Assembly: GCF_014932895.1 (NCBI RefSeq)
Contig: NZ_JACYOF010000006.1
Span: 62,001-126,000 of the forward strand
Direction: 5' to 3'
Source of the DNA: Bacillus thuringiensis
Lineage (GTDB): Bacteria; Bacillota; Bacilli; Bacillales; Bacillaceae_G
DNA: 64,000 nucleotides
The notes below the pieces were generated by a model. That model was not told the DNA's origin. It saw only the letters and a program-made list of their open reading frames with translations, and did no database searches. The position numbers and the translations under genes were made by a program. Shown one piece after another: positions 9,333 through 18,328 of this stretch; position 1 is the first letter of the stretch; each line of letters opens with the position of its first letter.

Positions 9333-11027
9333 TTAAACCTCTCTTATAAAAGTAATCTTTCTACTGAGTAGAGTTTGATAAAACTTTTCCACTTCCTGAT
9401 TACCTGTATCATATCGGTATTCTAAATTAATCGGTGACTTGACCTTTTTGATATTTCTCTTATTAAAAAATTGAGATTTAGGTTTTCCATCCCCATATTT
9501 AGTATATAGATACTCCTTGTGAGCTTTTGCTATCACTGAATTTTTTTCTTTGCTTATTTTATAAAAAACATGATACTTAAAGAACCAAAATTCATCCTCC
9601 CAAGAAAACGAATTTTCTAACTTTTTCTCAATAACTTCAAAAACACTATTATTAATATTATCCTCATTTTGTACATACAATTCGAACGCTAACACCGAAC
9701 TTAGATCATCCATAGTTTCTATTATCTTTAATAACTGTATATCATCACATACACCTCTTATATCCATGTGGTAGAATATACTTAATAACGAATGTAATTC
9801 TTGATGATAATTCATATTAATATATCTATTAATATTATACTGAATTTGAGGTTTTGTTTGTAAAATACCAAATCTCACTTTTTTCTTGGATAGAGCATTT
9901 AATATATCAATAAACTCTAGGTAATAATTTGCCAAGTCTGCTTTCATTAAAACTAAGTTAAATAGCTTTTTTAACATAGGTTGAGTAAGGATCGATTCAG
10001 ATATTTTTCTATCCTTAACCGCTGTTTTTAGAGCTTTAAACATTAGCTTTAATGAACCCTTATTACCTTCTCTCTCTTTAAGTAGACATTCATCTATAAA
10101 ACTATAAATACCCACCGATTGAATTTCCATTGCATTTTTAGCATAATTTCCAAAATAATTGAAAAAAAACATAGAATTATTATTAACTTGAAAAGGGAAA
10201 GAATCAATTTGATTTTTCTCAACTTTCACTTTTAAATTTAAATTATTCAACTCTTTGTTTAAATCTTTATAAAATTCTACTTTCTCACTTTCATCGTTAT
10301 ATGCAAATTCAAAATCATCAACATATCTCAAATAAGAATATTTCTCCAGATTACTATCTAGTTTACATAAATATATTTCAGCAATTAAACGCGAAACAAA
10401 ACTTCCTGTCGGTATACCATGAGTCTCCCCTCTTTGACATCTTTGTATAAATGAGTCTAATTGATTATAATATTCACTTTGTTCCCCTTTATTTTTTTTA
10501 GCCACTAACTTCCCAACCAAAATCCATGGTATAGAATGTGTGTATATACTAGGGAAAAAGTTTTGTATATCCGTTTTAAAAACGTATTTTTTACCAATTC
10601 TACTTTCTTCTTTTCTAATTTTCCCTTTTAGAAAGCTACTGCTGTAGAATTTATTCGATAAAGATTTATCACTCGAGCTCAAAATTTCTATATAGATATC
10701 CTTGTTTTTAATTAAATTTTCACATAAAGATATATATGAATAAAAATTAGGTAATTTATAAATCCGCCTTTCATCTTCATTCTTGTATATAGATAACTCA
10801 ATTGGCGAAGTATCTGGCTTTGAATTAAAATTTACACCCTTTTTAATTTCATTATAATCACTTGCTAACATATCAGTATTAAAAACCTTTTTATAAACAA
10901 CGTTAGATAATAGATAGTCCTCATCCACCTGTTGTGGAGCATATTTAAAATCAAAATAACCGTACTTTATCAAATAACTCATTGTAAAATACCTTTTATA
11001 TATAGAAGATGCGGATTTTATTGACAT
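9333..11027 (-). CDS. Defence-associated (UG/Abi-type) reverse transcriptase
   Basis: 564 residues; ATG at 11027 after GAGAGG. Polymerase motifs are clear: motif A FKTDIQNFFPSIYTHSIPW (catalytic Asp153), motif B GIPTGSFVSRLIAEIYL, and motif C LRYVDDF (Asp237/238). Fingers lie in residues about 60-150. Beyond about residue 280 there is a 280-residue helical C-terminal part with no RNase H, maturase or integrase signature, and no intron sequence flanks it. This layout fits the 'unknown group' / Abi reverse transcriptases, several of which are DRT anti-phage systems that act by making protein-primed or templated DNA. I cannot assign the exact DRT class. It is the first gene of an operon with the 459-residue partner and lies in a tRNA-Val island. 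Confidence 0.88.
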   Translation of the reverse strand: MSIKSASSIYKRYFTMSYLIKYGYFDFKYAPQQVDEDYLLSNVVYKKVFNTDMLASDYNEIKKGVNFNSKPDTSPIELSIYKNEDERRIYKLPNFYSYISLCENLIKNKDIYIEILSSSDKSLSNKFYSSSFLKGKIRKEESRIGKKYVFKTDIQNFFPSIYTHSIPWILVGKLVAKKNKGEQSEYYNQLDSFIQRCQRGETHGIPTGSFVSRLIAEIYLCKLDSNLEKYSYLRYVDDFEFAYNDESEKVEFYKDLNKELNNLNLKVKVEKNQIDSFPFQVNNNSMFFFNYFGNYAKNAMEIQSVGIYSFIDECLLKEREGNKGSLKLMFKALKTAVKDRKISESILTQPMLKKLFNLVLMKADLANYYLEFIDILNALSKKKVRFGILQTKPQIQYNINRYINMNYHQELHSLLSIFYHMDIRGVCDDIQLLKIIETMDDLSSVLAFELYVQNEDNINNSVFEVIEKKLENSFSWEDEFWFFKYHVFYKISKEKNSVIAKAHKEYLYTKYGDGKPKSQFFNKRNIKKVKSPINLEYRYDTGNQEVEKFYQTLLSRKITFIREV

Positions 11028-11800
11028 TTATATAACCTCTCATTATATTATTTAAACAAATTAATTCCTCTTTATAATTCTACATAATGCTATTTGAAAA
11101 GTCTCTTTTTATCTAATGAAATTTTTTATTAGTGAATTTCTCTCCCTAACTAATTTGATATTTACATAGATGTTTATACTTATAGCAGTGAGAAAAGAAT
11201 CTAGTAGTTTTAAACCTAAACTTGATTGTCAAAACATTAGATATCACGTTAGATGATTTTTTTACAGATCTACTTAATGTAAAATTGATATTAAAAGCCA
11301 ACCTGAAGGAATAAATTGTAACTCCTTTGCTCTGAAATGTTATATAAATTAAAAATCACACGGTGATTCACATTAACCCTTCTTAATTAACACTCTTTTT
11401 TGTAAAATCACACGTAATACATTTTTAATATGAGTTGAAACACAGTACATAAAAGTCTGTTTTTATACAGTTCCCTCATTTCTAGGTGAGGAAACTGCCA
11501 ATAATTATTAAGATTTATTATGTTTGAAATCTCGACTAGCATTAAGATTTCCCTTATTAGGGTTTATGTTTTTTATGTTTCATCTTAAAGTTAATCCAAA
11601 GTCCAAATATCAACCCACTTAGAATAGAATCAATCCATAGAAATTTATCCTATAGAGATACTTTATTAATTAACTTTAATATCAATCATCTAAGAAATCT
11701 GTAAAAGCAGAATTTGATTTCTCAGTTTTTTTATAAGAAGTTGTCCATCCATAACCTTCATCTTCCCAATGTAAATCGTCTATTTTTTGCTTTTTTTCCA
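11028..11800. other. 770-base gap upstream of the RT operon; possible ncRNA/leader
   Basis: No gene is visible. The gap holds a hairpin at 11468-11497 and two copies of a GTAAAATCACACG-like word (near 11350 and 11403). Some DRT systems encode a structured non-coding RNA beside the RT, so this stretch is where one could lie; the sequence alone does not prove it. Confidence 0.35.
11468..11497. repeat. Hairpin CAGTTCCCTCA / TGAGGAAACTG
   Basis: Two 11-base arms pair with a single C-A mismatch around an 8-base loop. It lies about 440 bases upstream of the reverse-transcriptase start. It has no trailing U-run on either strand, so it is not an obvious terminator. Confidence 0.6.
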
Positions 11801-12797
11801 TTACTTCAAGCCATACACTTTGTTTTTTTGATGCTCTAAGTGCTCTTGGTAGTCTCTTTCTAATCGGTGTGCAACTTCACTTGCCACCGTGTTAATTGAT
11901 TTACGCATTGCATCAATCTTCTTTTGACCAGCTTGTTTTACATGTGGACAAGTAGTTTCCTTCCAAATTTTATAACCATTAAATTTCCATTTTGTACTCT
12001 TATCAAAGATTTGCTTAAATATTTCTCCATTTGTTAAGACCTCTTCGTCAGTAACCTTAGCCATTTCATTTTCTAAGATTGTAATTCTTCTAGATTCTCG
12101 CTCAATCTTTTCTAAATTACTAGCAACAGTTGGTATCTGTTTTCCCGTTGTTATCTCATAAGTATATGCTTCTTGCTTATACTGACCTTGTTCATCATGA
12201 TATCCTTTACCTGTAAATTTTTGTAATAAATGAAGCACACTCAGCAACCTTTCCTCTTGCTGTTTTATCACTTACATTTAAAATTAATTCCCATTCTTTA
12301 TAAGCTATTTTATATGTATATTTAGCGTTTTCTCTCCATGTTATATAAGCAATAATTATTAAGTGTTGACAATTACTTTCTGCTAGGTTGTACTTGTCAT
12401 AGCTTATACGTGTAAATCCTTTAAATATAAATGGTTTCTCTTTCCAATCCACAACAGTTTTGACTTCCTTATTTTCCATATCTTTATTAATAGTAATTGT
12501 TAAGATGTCTTTGGTAATCTTTTCTGTAAAATCAATTATAATATAGCCTTTACTTTCTAAACCTCTAAGGGCATCAACGACCCTTTTTTTATCACGACTT
12601 TTTATACATGTATTCCGTTTAAGCCCTGCGACCAGTATATCAATTACTGTAACTATTGTATTCTCCAACCCTATTTGTTTCATGAATTGAAGATGTACAA
12701 ACATCATAAATTCATCACTATCTAAATAATATTTCGTTCCAAAACCAAATGCTACATTCGGAATAATGGCATAACTTTTTTCATTCTTCATTTTCAA
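11801..12797 (-). pseudogene. Replication-type / winged-helix protein split by one frameshift
   Basis: Two overlapping minus-strand frames (12797-12207 and 12271-11801) make one protein. The first reads from a TTG after AAAGGGG through YAIIPNVAFGFGTKYYL and NVSDKTARGKVAECASFIT; the second continues as KFTGKGYHDEQGQYKQEAYTYE. They join correctly if one A is removed from the A5 run at 12218-12222. The N-terminal half, with its KTARGK helix-turn-helix-like segment and later zinc-type CPHVK, resembles plasmid or phage replication/initiator proteins, but I cannot name the family. The frameshift may be real decay, phase variation or a homopolymer sequencing error. Confidence 0.6.
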
Positions 12798-12896
12798 TTT
12801 AATTAACCCCTTTAATTTATCTTTTTTCCACGATCTATAAATTTATTTGACATGTAATCCTGAATCTTTACCACGTTTGGTATACTCAACCAATGA

Positions 12897-13046
12897 TTAA
12901 TTTAGTTCCTTTGTTTTTTCAAACAACCAAAAACATTTCATCGTTTTGTTATGAAAAGCCTTACAAATAAATTTATGACCTTTTTCATAACGTAGAAACT
13001 CATGCAAATTCATTGAATAGTAGAAAAAGTAGTTTTCTTGCTTCAT
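12897..13046 (-). CDS. Small 49-aa protein (DUF5659-like)
   Basis: ATG at 13046 is preceded by AGAAAGGAGGAA at good spacing. The product reads MKQENYFFYYSMNLHEFLRY, then KGHKFICKAFHNKTMKCFWL and FEKTKELN. The pattern of an aromatic start, FLRYEKGHKFIC and a final FWLFEK is like small proteins found on B. cereus-group plasmids and phages. It is upstream of the frameshifted replication-type gene on the same strand, 100 bases away, which fits a plasmid/phage replication block. Confidence 0.6.
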   Translation of the reverse strand: MKQENYFFYYSMNLHEFLRYEKGHKFICKAFHNKTMKCFWLFEKTKELN

Positions 13047-13861
13047 TTTTATTCCTCCTTTCTAGAATTACTTTTACACTTTTGAAAGTTAAGAAAATCA
13101 CTACGATTACAATAAGAGAAAAATAAAAAAACCTGACTATTCGTCACGTTTCTCTTAAATCCTTTACATTCATTTTTCTCTATCACTTGTACCCGATCAA
13201 AAAAATTAATCCATCCCAATATCCCCTTTCACCTCCTTGGGGGATTAATTCTTATGTTTTTATAGTCACGCAAACCCTTTGAATATACCATTATTATAGC
13301 ATATTTTTTTGTTTTCCTCAAATTTTACGTTACATTATCATTGACTTTTTTAAAAAAACATGGTAATAACCATTTTAATGAACCCTTGCTCTCAATCATT
13401 TATTAGCACAATTAAAATTATGGTTTCAGAGTACTTTTAATTATCATTGATTTTCAGTCGAAGAAAGAGGATGCCCGATCGAACAGAGTGAGGGTGAGGG
13501 CGTGAGCAAAAATAGATAGGGTGGAGCAGAGCGACTACTTGTTACTATCTTTATTTCGTTTCATTATATTTCTTCTATACTGGGTAATACACGCTCTTTT
13601 TTAGTGCATAAATTATTAGACACAATATTAGTTTTCGCATCGCTTCAAGGCAGTAATTCCCAAAACAAGAGAAGAAAAAGCTCTAATTTGGTGCAGAAAT
13701 TATCGTTCACTTGCTCTTTCCTACAGTAAGCGATATGAATAAGTGTTAGAGATACCCTAAAATAGAGTGTTGGGGTTAAAAATCATTGTACAAATTATCA
13801 AAAGTAGTTTAAGATACAGTTATATCAACGGTTTAACCGTTATAAGGAACGTGAATAAATT
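13047..13861. other. Gene-free stretch before the second att repeat
   Basis: Nothing coding is seen. The stretch is AT-rich with one GC-richer patch (13455-13545, with gagcaga/gagcgac words). It may contain the origin or promoter of the replication block to its left, but no iterons are apparent. Confidence 0.35.
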
Positions 13862-13913
13862 GAGCGCCACATTGACAGGGTGGAGGTCGCTGGTTCGAAC
13901 CCAGTCGGGATCA
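13862..13913 (+). repeat. tRNA-Val(GAC) 3'-end fragment, att-type repeat
   Basis: 52 bases match the 3' two thirds of tRNA-Val(GAC): the anticodon arm CCACATTGACAGGGTGG, variable region and T-arm GCTGGTTCGAACCCAGT, then CGGGATCA. No 5' half precedes it, as expected for the crossover side of an integrative element. It shares 30 or more bases with the copy at 16231 and its 5' part with the copy at 3736. Confidence 0.85.
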
Positions 13914-13923
13914 TAAGAATAAA

Positions 13924-13965
13924 AGGCCCTCAAATCCTATGGATATAAGATTTGAAGGCTTTTTA
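13924..13965 (+). terminator. Terminator hairpin after the att repeat
   Basis: CTCAAATC pairs with GATTTGAAG inside AGGCC...GGCTTTTTA, followed by a T-run. It is probably the natural terminator of the tRNA locus, carried along with the attachment site. Confidence 0.65.
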
Positions 13966-14158
13966 TTTTTCAACTTCTTTATTAATTTATATATCACTGG
14001 TCACAATTTGGTCACCTATTCATGGCTTGTCAGCTATATACCCTAAACTTTAGATAAATTCCAAAGATAAAAATGAACTTTAACACACCCTCAAGTTTAC
14101 GCTTTAATTCTTGAAGAAATTAAATAATTAAGTAGGTCTTTAAATATTAAAACCTCTC

Positions 14159-15031
14159 TTACTCACCAAATTCAGACTGGAATTTTTTATTTTCTACATC
14201 TATTATTACTGAGTCCATTTCATGCATTTTTTTGTAATACCCCTCCAAATTTTGTATCATACTATATTGATTACCATCTGTAATACTTTTGAGACTTGTT
14301 AATCCCTTTGTTAACGGAGCATAGCATGCATATTTATCACCTGCTGTTTCCTTCTTAATTAATTCTACTCCTCTCAAAGGATTGTAAGGAACGACATGAG
14401 ATGTTCTTAACAGATTTCTTAAATCATGAAAGTATTCATTCTCTGCATTTAACTCTTTACTTTGTTCTAAACAAAATTCCGTTAGATAATCAATTGTAGT
14501 CTGTACTGGAATGCGAGCCGAAATAACGTACTTTTCGCCATATCTCGTATCCTCAATTATATATTTGTTTTCTCTGGCTTCTTTTAAATGTTCACTAGAT
14601 AACCAGAACAATCCTAAAACATTGTACTGCTGATCGTGTTTTTCTACGAACGCACAAACTAGATATCCATTTTCTTTACTAGTAATTAAATCAAAATCAT
14701 TTTTGCTTATATAAAAATCCTTCTTAGCGTATTTTACAAATCCTCTTCCACTTTCCTCTTTTTCTACATAGTCTCCTGGAGTTACATTTACTGTCTTTAT
14801 TTGTAAAGCCCATGTTTTAATCTCAGGATCTTGATTTCGACTGTAACGATATTGGTTGGTAACTAAAATATCAAATCCAAAATCAACTTCCATTTTCGTA
14901 GCTTCGTATTGCATTGTATAAAATTGAGCTATTACATAATGTTCTCCTCCAAATCCATAATATATATTATCTTTGTTTAAGTTATTCATGTTATTACTCC
15001 CATATTTAGTAATATAATGACTATCTTCCAT
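14159..15031 (-). CDS. DUF4365 domain protein, PD-(D/E)XK-like
   Basis: 290 residues. The N-terminal 120 residues fit DUF4365: GFGGEHYVIAQF (acidic residue on the first helix), DFGFDILVTNQY, and WALQIKT, giving an E...D...Q-x-K arrangement like PD-(D/E)XK nucleases. The second half is charged and helical with no domain I can name. It lies 80 bases downstream of the HNH gene on the same strand, and the pair is flanked by tRNA-Val fragments, so it is likely cargo of an integrative element. A nuclease role in phage defence is plausible but inferred. Confidence 0.7.
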   Translation of the reverse strand: MEDSHYITKYGSNNMNNLNKDNIYYGFGGEHYVIAQFYTMQYEATKMEVDFGFDILVTNQYRYSRNQDPEIKTWALQIKTVNVTPGDYVEKEESGRGFVKYAKKDFYISKNDFDLITSKENGYLVCAFVEKHDQQYNVLGLFWLSSEHLKEARENKYIIEDTRYGEKYVISARIPVQTTIDYLTEFCLEQSKELNAENEYFHDLRNLLRTSHVVPYNPLRGVELIKKETAGDKYACYAPLTKGLTSLKSITDGNQYSMIQNLEGYYKKMHEMDSVIIDVENKKFQSEFGE

Positions 15032-15111
15032 AAATATAACAATAAAAATAGTACCCTCATGGATACTATTTTTACTCCTTTTAATAAGTTATAAATTACA
15101 TTTTATCTTAA

Positions 15112-16038
15112 CTATTTTTTAAAAATATTTTCATAATGCCATCTTAAGTACTCTTCTTTTGGAGGGGAAAAAGAAGGCTTTTTTATTTTCTTTCCGTTAA
15201 ACTTCATAAGTATTTCTTTTAAGATAATATCGGATTCAATAAACTTAGAAACCTCTATTGTTAAATTAGGATGAATTGCAATATACCCTTGATCAAAAGC
15301 TTTATCGAATAAAACAGATAAACAAATCCCATTTTGAGGATCGAGTCTAGTATTCTTATTTTCTGACCAGGGTATAATATGAGAACCTATCAAAAATTCT
15401 TTTATTTTCATCCCGGTTATTGCACATTCATACCCATAATTCTTTTTCACTTCATTAGAGAAGGTACTTTGACCACTTCTTCTCTTACTAGTTCCAATGC
15501 TATCATCAACAAAATAATTTTTATTCTGTATCTTTTGTACAAATCCAACTCTATCGGTAATGTTCTCAAGTCCTATCTTCGTATGTTCTTTTCCAGCATA
15601 AGCTTTCTTTATGATATTCCGAAAATCTTTCTCTTTAATCTGCGTCATGCCATATTGATGGAAAAAATATGCCCATGTTTCCCCTCTTTGCTTAAACTCC
15701 CATTCAAATTTTTCGAGGTCAGTTTTTGTTAAATACTGTTCAAATGATATTGCTTTATCTATTATGCCACGTACTGTATCTTGTCCAATGTTTTTAATTT
15801 CTTTAATTCTACCAGCACCAAAAAAATAAAAGCTATTTCTTATTTCAGATACCGACTGAGGCCTTCTATAAATAAATAGATCTCCAGCGTTAACCTTGCC
15901 ATATTTGCTAGGAGACCAATCATAAGAAACAAAGTCCACATCCTCATAACCAGTGGCAGTACCTTTTGTATCTAAAATAAAAAAATTAGTATCTGTATTA
16001 TCCAGCTCTTCTTTATAATAATCAAGAATATCTTTCAT
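15112..16038 (-). CDS. HNH endonuclease with N-terminal PUA/EVE-like domain
   Basis: 308 residues from ATG 16038 (GGGGGAG upstream; the longer frame to 16071 lacks a site). The C-terminal part is an HNH_2-type nuclease: YECAITGMKIKEF, GSHIIPWSENKNTRLDPQNG, then LFDKAFDQGYIAI. The N-terminal 140 residues (YEDVDFVSYDW, VNAGDLFIYRRPQS, FYFFGAGRIKEI) have the look of a PUA-superfamily reader as found in modification-dependent restriction enzymes. The protein could therefore cut DNA bearing modified bases. It is cotranscribed with the DUF4365 gene; both sit between att-type repeats. Confidence 0.75.
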   Translation of the reverse strand: MKDILDYYKEELDNTDTNFFILDTKGTATGYEDVDFVSYDWSPSKYGKVNAGDLFIYRRPQSVSEIRNSFYFFGAGRIKEIKNIGQDTVRGIIDKAISFEQYLTKTDLEKFEWEFKQRGETWAYFFHQYGMTQIKEKDFRNIIKKAYAGKEHTKIGLENITDRVGFVQKIQNKNYFVDDSIGTSKRRSGQSTFSNEVKKNYGYECAITGMKIKEFLIGSHIIPWSENKNTRLDPQNGICLSVLFDKAFDQGYIAIHPNLTIEVSKFIESDIILKEILMKFNGKKIKKPSFSPPKEEYLRWHYENIFKK

Positions 16039-16107
16039 CAAACACGCTCCCCCTTCAACAACATATAGCATTAAATCTTAACATTCGATTAATAAATTAT
16101 ATCACGT

Positions 16108-16187
16108 TTAGTCAAAGATCATTTCACTAATTTTTTGAACAAACTCCAATTGCATACTTGGTAATACTTGACTATATGCATCTAATC
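16108..16187 (-). pseudogene. Integrase C-terminal fragment
   Basis: Minus-strand reading LDAYSQVLPSMQLEFVQK then ISEMIFD and stop closely parallels the end of the integrase at 17209 (LDTYSYVLPSMQLETANK). It carries the catalytic Tyr region only. It is the last piece of another tyrosine recombinase that was removed by recombination. Confidence 0.75.
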
Positions 16188-16230
16188 TTTATATTAGATT
16201 TTCATAATATCATAACTATAACTTTAGGGG

Positions 16231-16263
16231 GCGAGGTCGCTGGTTCGAGGCCAGTCGGGATCA
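16231..16263 (+). repeat. tRNA-Val 3'-end fragment, third att-type repeat
   Basis: GCGAGGTCGCTGGTTCGAGG then CCAGTCGGGATCA repeats the T-arm and acceptor strand of the tRNA-Val fragment at 13862 with one or two differences. It is in the same orientation, and it is followed by a GTCAAGGGGC-type terminator hairpin. Together they bracket the DUF4365-HNH segment. Confidence 0.8.
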
Positions 16264-16497
16264 TATGAGAAACCCTTTGATAGTCAAGGGGCTTTTATTT
16301 TGTATTTCTCAATTCTAAGACCTTCACAAACTCTCTGGTCACATATTGACCACCCTACTATAAAGTTGTTCATTTAATACCGCGCTCTACAAAATGATTT
16401 AGGACGTTGTCATAAATCATTTCGTAAAGGATACAATTCGGATATTTATTTCACGACTTTCGATCCAAATAATAAATTATATTATAATAATATTACG

Positions 16498-16779
16498 TTA
16501 TAATTTCTGTTTTTTTAATTCACTCTCTTTCCAACCATTAAACTCATAATAAAAAAGTTCAGGATCATATTCCCTAAGATCATACATAGATTCAGCATCT
16601 AAACGTTTATATAAATCTAAATGAAACCCAGCATATTTCTTCTTAATAGGATATAAAGGATATCCCATAATAAAAGCGAATTCTGCCCAATCAATTAAAT
16701 TATTTTTATTACCACAACACATTTTTACATCTTCACGTCTATAAACGCTCTCACACTTCGTACAATAGCAATAAGACAT
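16498..16779 (-). CDS. Unknown 93-aa protein with zinc-binding N-terminus
   Basis: Start ATG at 16779 after AGAAAGGAG. The product begins MSYCYCTKCESVYRREDVKM and continues with CC, so Cys-x2-Cys and Cys-Cys pairs suggest a small zinc ribbon. The rest is aromatic and tyrosine-rich (LDLYKRL, FYYEFNGW). I do not recognise the family. It follows the 16815 gene by 36 bases on the same strand and may form a unit with it. Confidence 0.6.
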   Translation of the reverse strand: MSYCYCTKCESVYRREDVKMCCGNKNNLIDWAEFAFIMGYPLYPIKKKYAGFHLDLYKRLDAESMYDLREYDPELFYYEFNGWKESELKKQKL

Positions 16780-16814
16780 CAATAATCTCCTTTCTTCAAA
16801 AAGTCGTTTCATTC

Positions 16815-17183
16815 TTAAATAAACTCTTGAAAAGCCGGATTAGATTCCCACTTCTGATCACTTACTAATTCTATAAAATAACGTATTACTTCCATATTGT
16901 TTTTATTGCTGATGAATCCAATAGGGTCATTATCCTTCAACAATTCAGTAATTGAATTAAGTAAAAGAAAAGCAATTTTTTCATTAATTAAAAAGTCTTC
17001 TGTGTCTTTTTGAATAAACCCTACAGGCAACTTATCAATCAAAAGTTTTATTGCCTTAATATCTGATTTCCATCCTTCATTTTGAATGTCATCATCTTGA
17101 ATAACAACCCTTATATCCTTGCCTTCAATAAAATTAATCGGCGTATTTTGTTTTAATAAACCATTTAAAATATTTTTCTCCAT
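16815..17183 (-). CDS. Unknown 122-aa acidic protein
   Basis: ATG at 17183 with AGGAGG seven bases upstream; the frame extends further but without a site. A soluble, acidic, mainly helical protein with a conserved-looking end (FIELVSDQKWESNPAFQEFI). Its size, acidity and placement next to an integrase are common for immunity or anti-restriction proteins, but nothing proves this. It lies between the integrase fragment (25 bases upstream) and the zinc-ribbon gene. Confidence 0.55.
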   Translation of the reverse strand: MEKNILNGLLKQNTPINFIEGKDIRVVIQDDDIQNEGWKSDIKAIKLLIDKLPVGFIQKDTEDFLINEKIAFLLLNSITELLKDNDPIGFISNKNNMEVIRYFIELVSDQKWESNPAFQEFI

Positions 17184-17208
17184 TTTAAACATCCTCCTGT
17201 ACAATAAC

Positions 17209-17862
17209 TTAAAATATTAGATCATTTATTTTATTTGCAGTTTCAAGTTGCATACTCGGTAATACATAACTATAAGTATCTAATGTGACACGTATATTTG
17301 AATGCCCCAGCCGTTCTGCAACTACTTTAGGATGAACACCTTCTTTCAATAACAAAGTTGCATGTGTATGCCTTAAATCATGGAATCTAATCTTTGTTAT
17401 ATCTATTTTCTCTATTAAGCTATAAAAAGATCTTAATAAATTTCTAGGTAAACATGGTATCCCGATATTTGTGCATACCACAAGATCATGGTTTGTATAT
17501 AAAATCCCTGCCACTCTTTTTTCATTATCAATGGTTTCTTTATGCTGCACTAAAAAATTTATCGTTTCATTAGGTAATGCAATGCTTCTTTGTCCAGACT
17601 TTGTTTTTGCTCCTGCTATTATTTTGTTCCCTGCATGATTTAAAGTCTGCTTAATTGAAAGTGTATTATTATTAAAATCAATATCTTTCCATTTTAGGGC
17701 TAATATCTCACCCTGTCGCATTCCTGTAGTAAGTGCCAAAAGGAATGCAATATAATATCTGCTACTTTCTGCTACCTTTAGAAAACCTTTAACTTCTCCT
17801 ATATCCCAGACCTTCAATTCACTTTTATATGCTTTAGGTCTATCAACTAAAGAAATTTCTGT
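17209..17862 (-). pseudogene. Phage integrase, catalytic domain only
   Basis: The tyrosine-recombinase catalytic domain is complete: R in TTGMRQGEILAL, K in AGAKTKSGQRSIAL, H-x-x-R in FHDLRHTHATLLL, H in RLGHSNIRVTL and Tyr in LDTYSYVLP. The N-terminal arm- and core-binding domains are gone; the frame opens at SLVDRPKAYKSEL, exactly where an IS3-type transposase relic begins. The family (Tn916/phage integrase) is normally 370-400 residues. It faces the tRNA-Val fragment at 16231, the expected arrangement for an integrase beside its own site. Confidence 0.85.
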
Positions 17863-18250
17863 ATTCAACAGGGGGCATCTTTTTTAAACTCCATTGATAT
17901 CTATAGTGATAATAGTCTGTCATATATTTCTTAGTCTTTTGTTTTAATTTAATAACAGACTCGTAAGGTTTTATATGTGTTTGATCTTTCAGATGACCAA
18001 AAAACGATTCTTTTGGGGCGCTATCCCAAAAGTTTCTCCTTCTTAACATGGCTTGTCTAAAATTTATTTTTTTAAATGCCTTTTGATAGGCAGGACTTGT
18101 GTAATCGGCTCCTGAATATATACACCTTCAGTCAATCAAATCCTCTGATCCCTTTTTAGTTTATGAATGGTTTTCATTAAAGGTTTAATGTCATCTGTTC
18201 TAAAACATGGTAAGCTAAAATCTCATTGGTTGAGCCATCTGAAATCGTTT
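17862..18250 (-). pseudogene. IS3-family (IS150-type) transposase C-terminal relic
   Basis: The minus strand reads SGADYTSPAYQKAFKKIN, then NFWDSAPKESFFGHLKDQT and YHYRYQWSLKKMPPVEYRN. These match the DDE integrase core of IS3-type OrfB (HSDxGxxYTS, NxxDNAxxESFFxxLK, WNLKKMTPxxYR). Upstream, MKTIHKLKRDQR is followed by a stop, so the gene is broken. Insertion or recombination of this IS removed the N-terminus of the neighbouring integrase. Confidence 0.8.
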
Positions 18251-18328
18251 ACAAATATACTCTTTTATTCTTACTAATGTTATACTCAATGGTATAATAA
18301 AGATTTTTTTATAAGAGGAGAAAAAATA

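Noticed and set aside
9333-11027. Group II intron reverse transcriptase or retron
   Set aside because: No maturase or endonuclease domain and no intron ends; the retron-type layout is also absent. The motifs and long helical tail fit UG/Abi RTs better.
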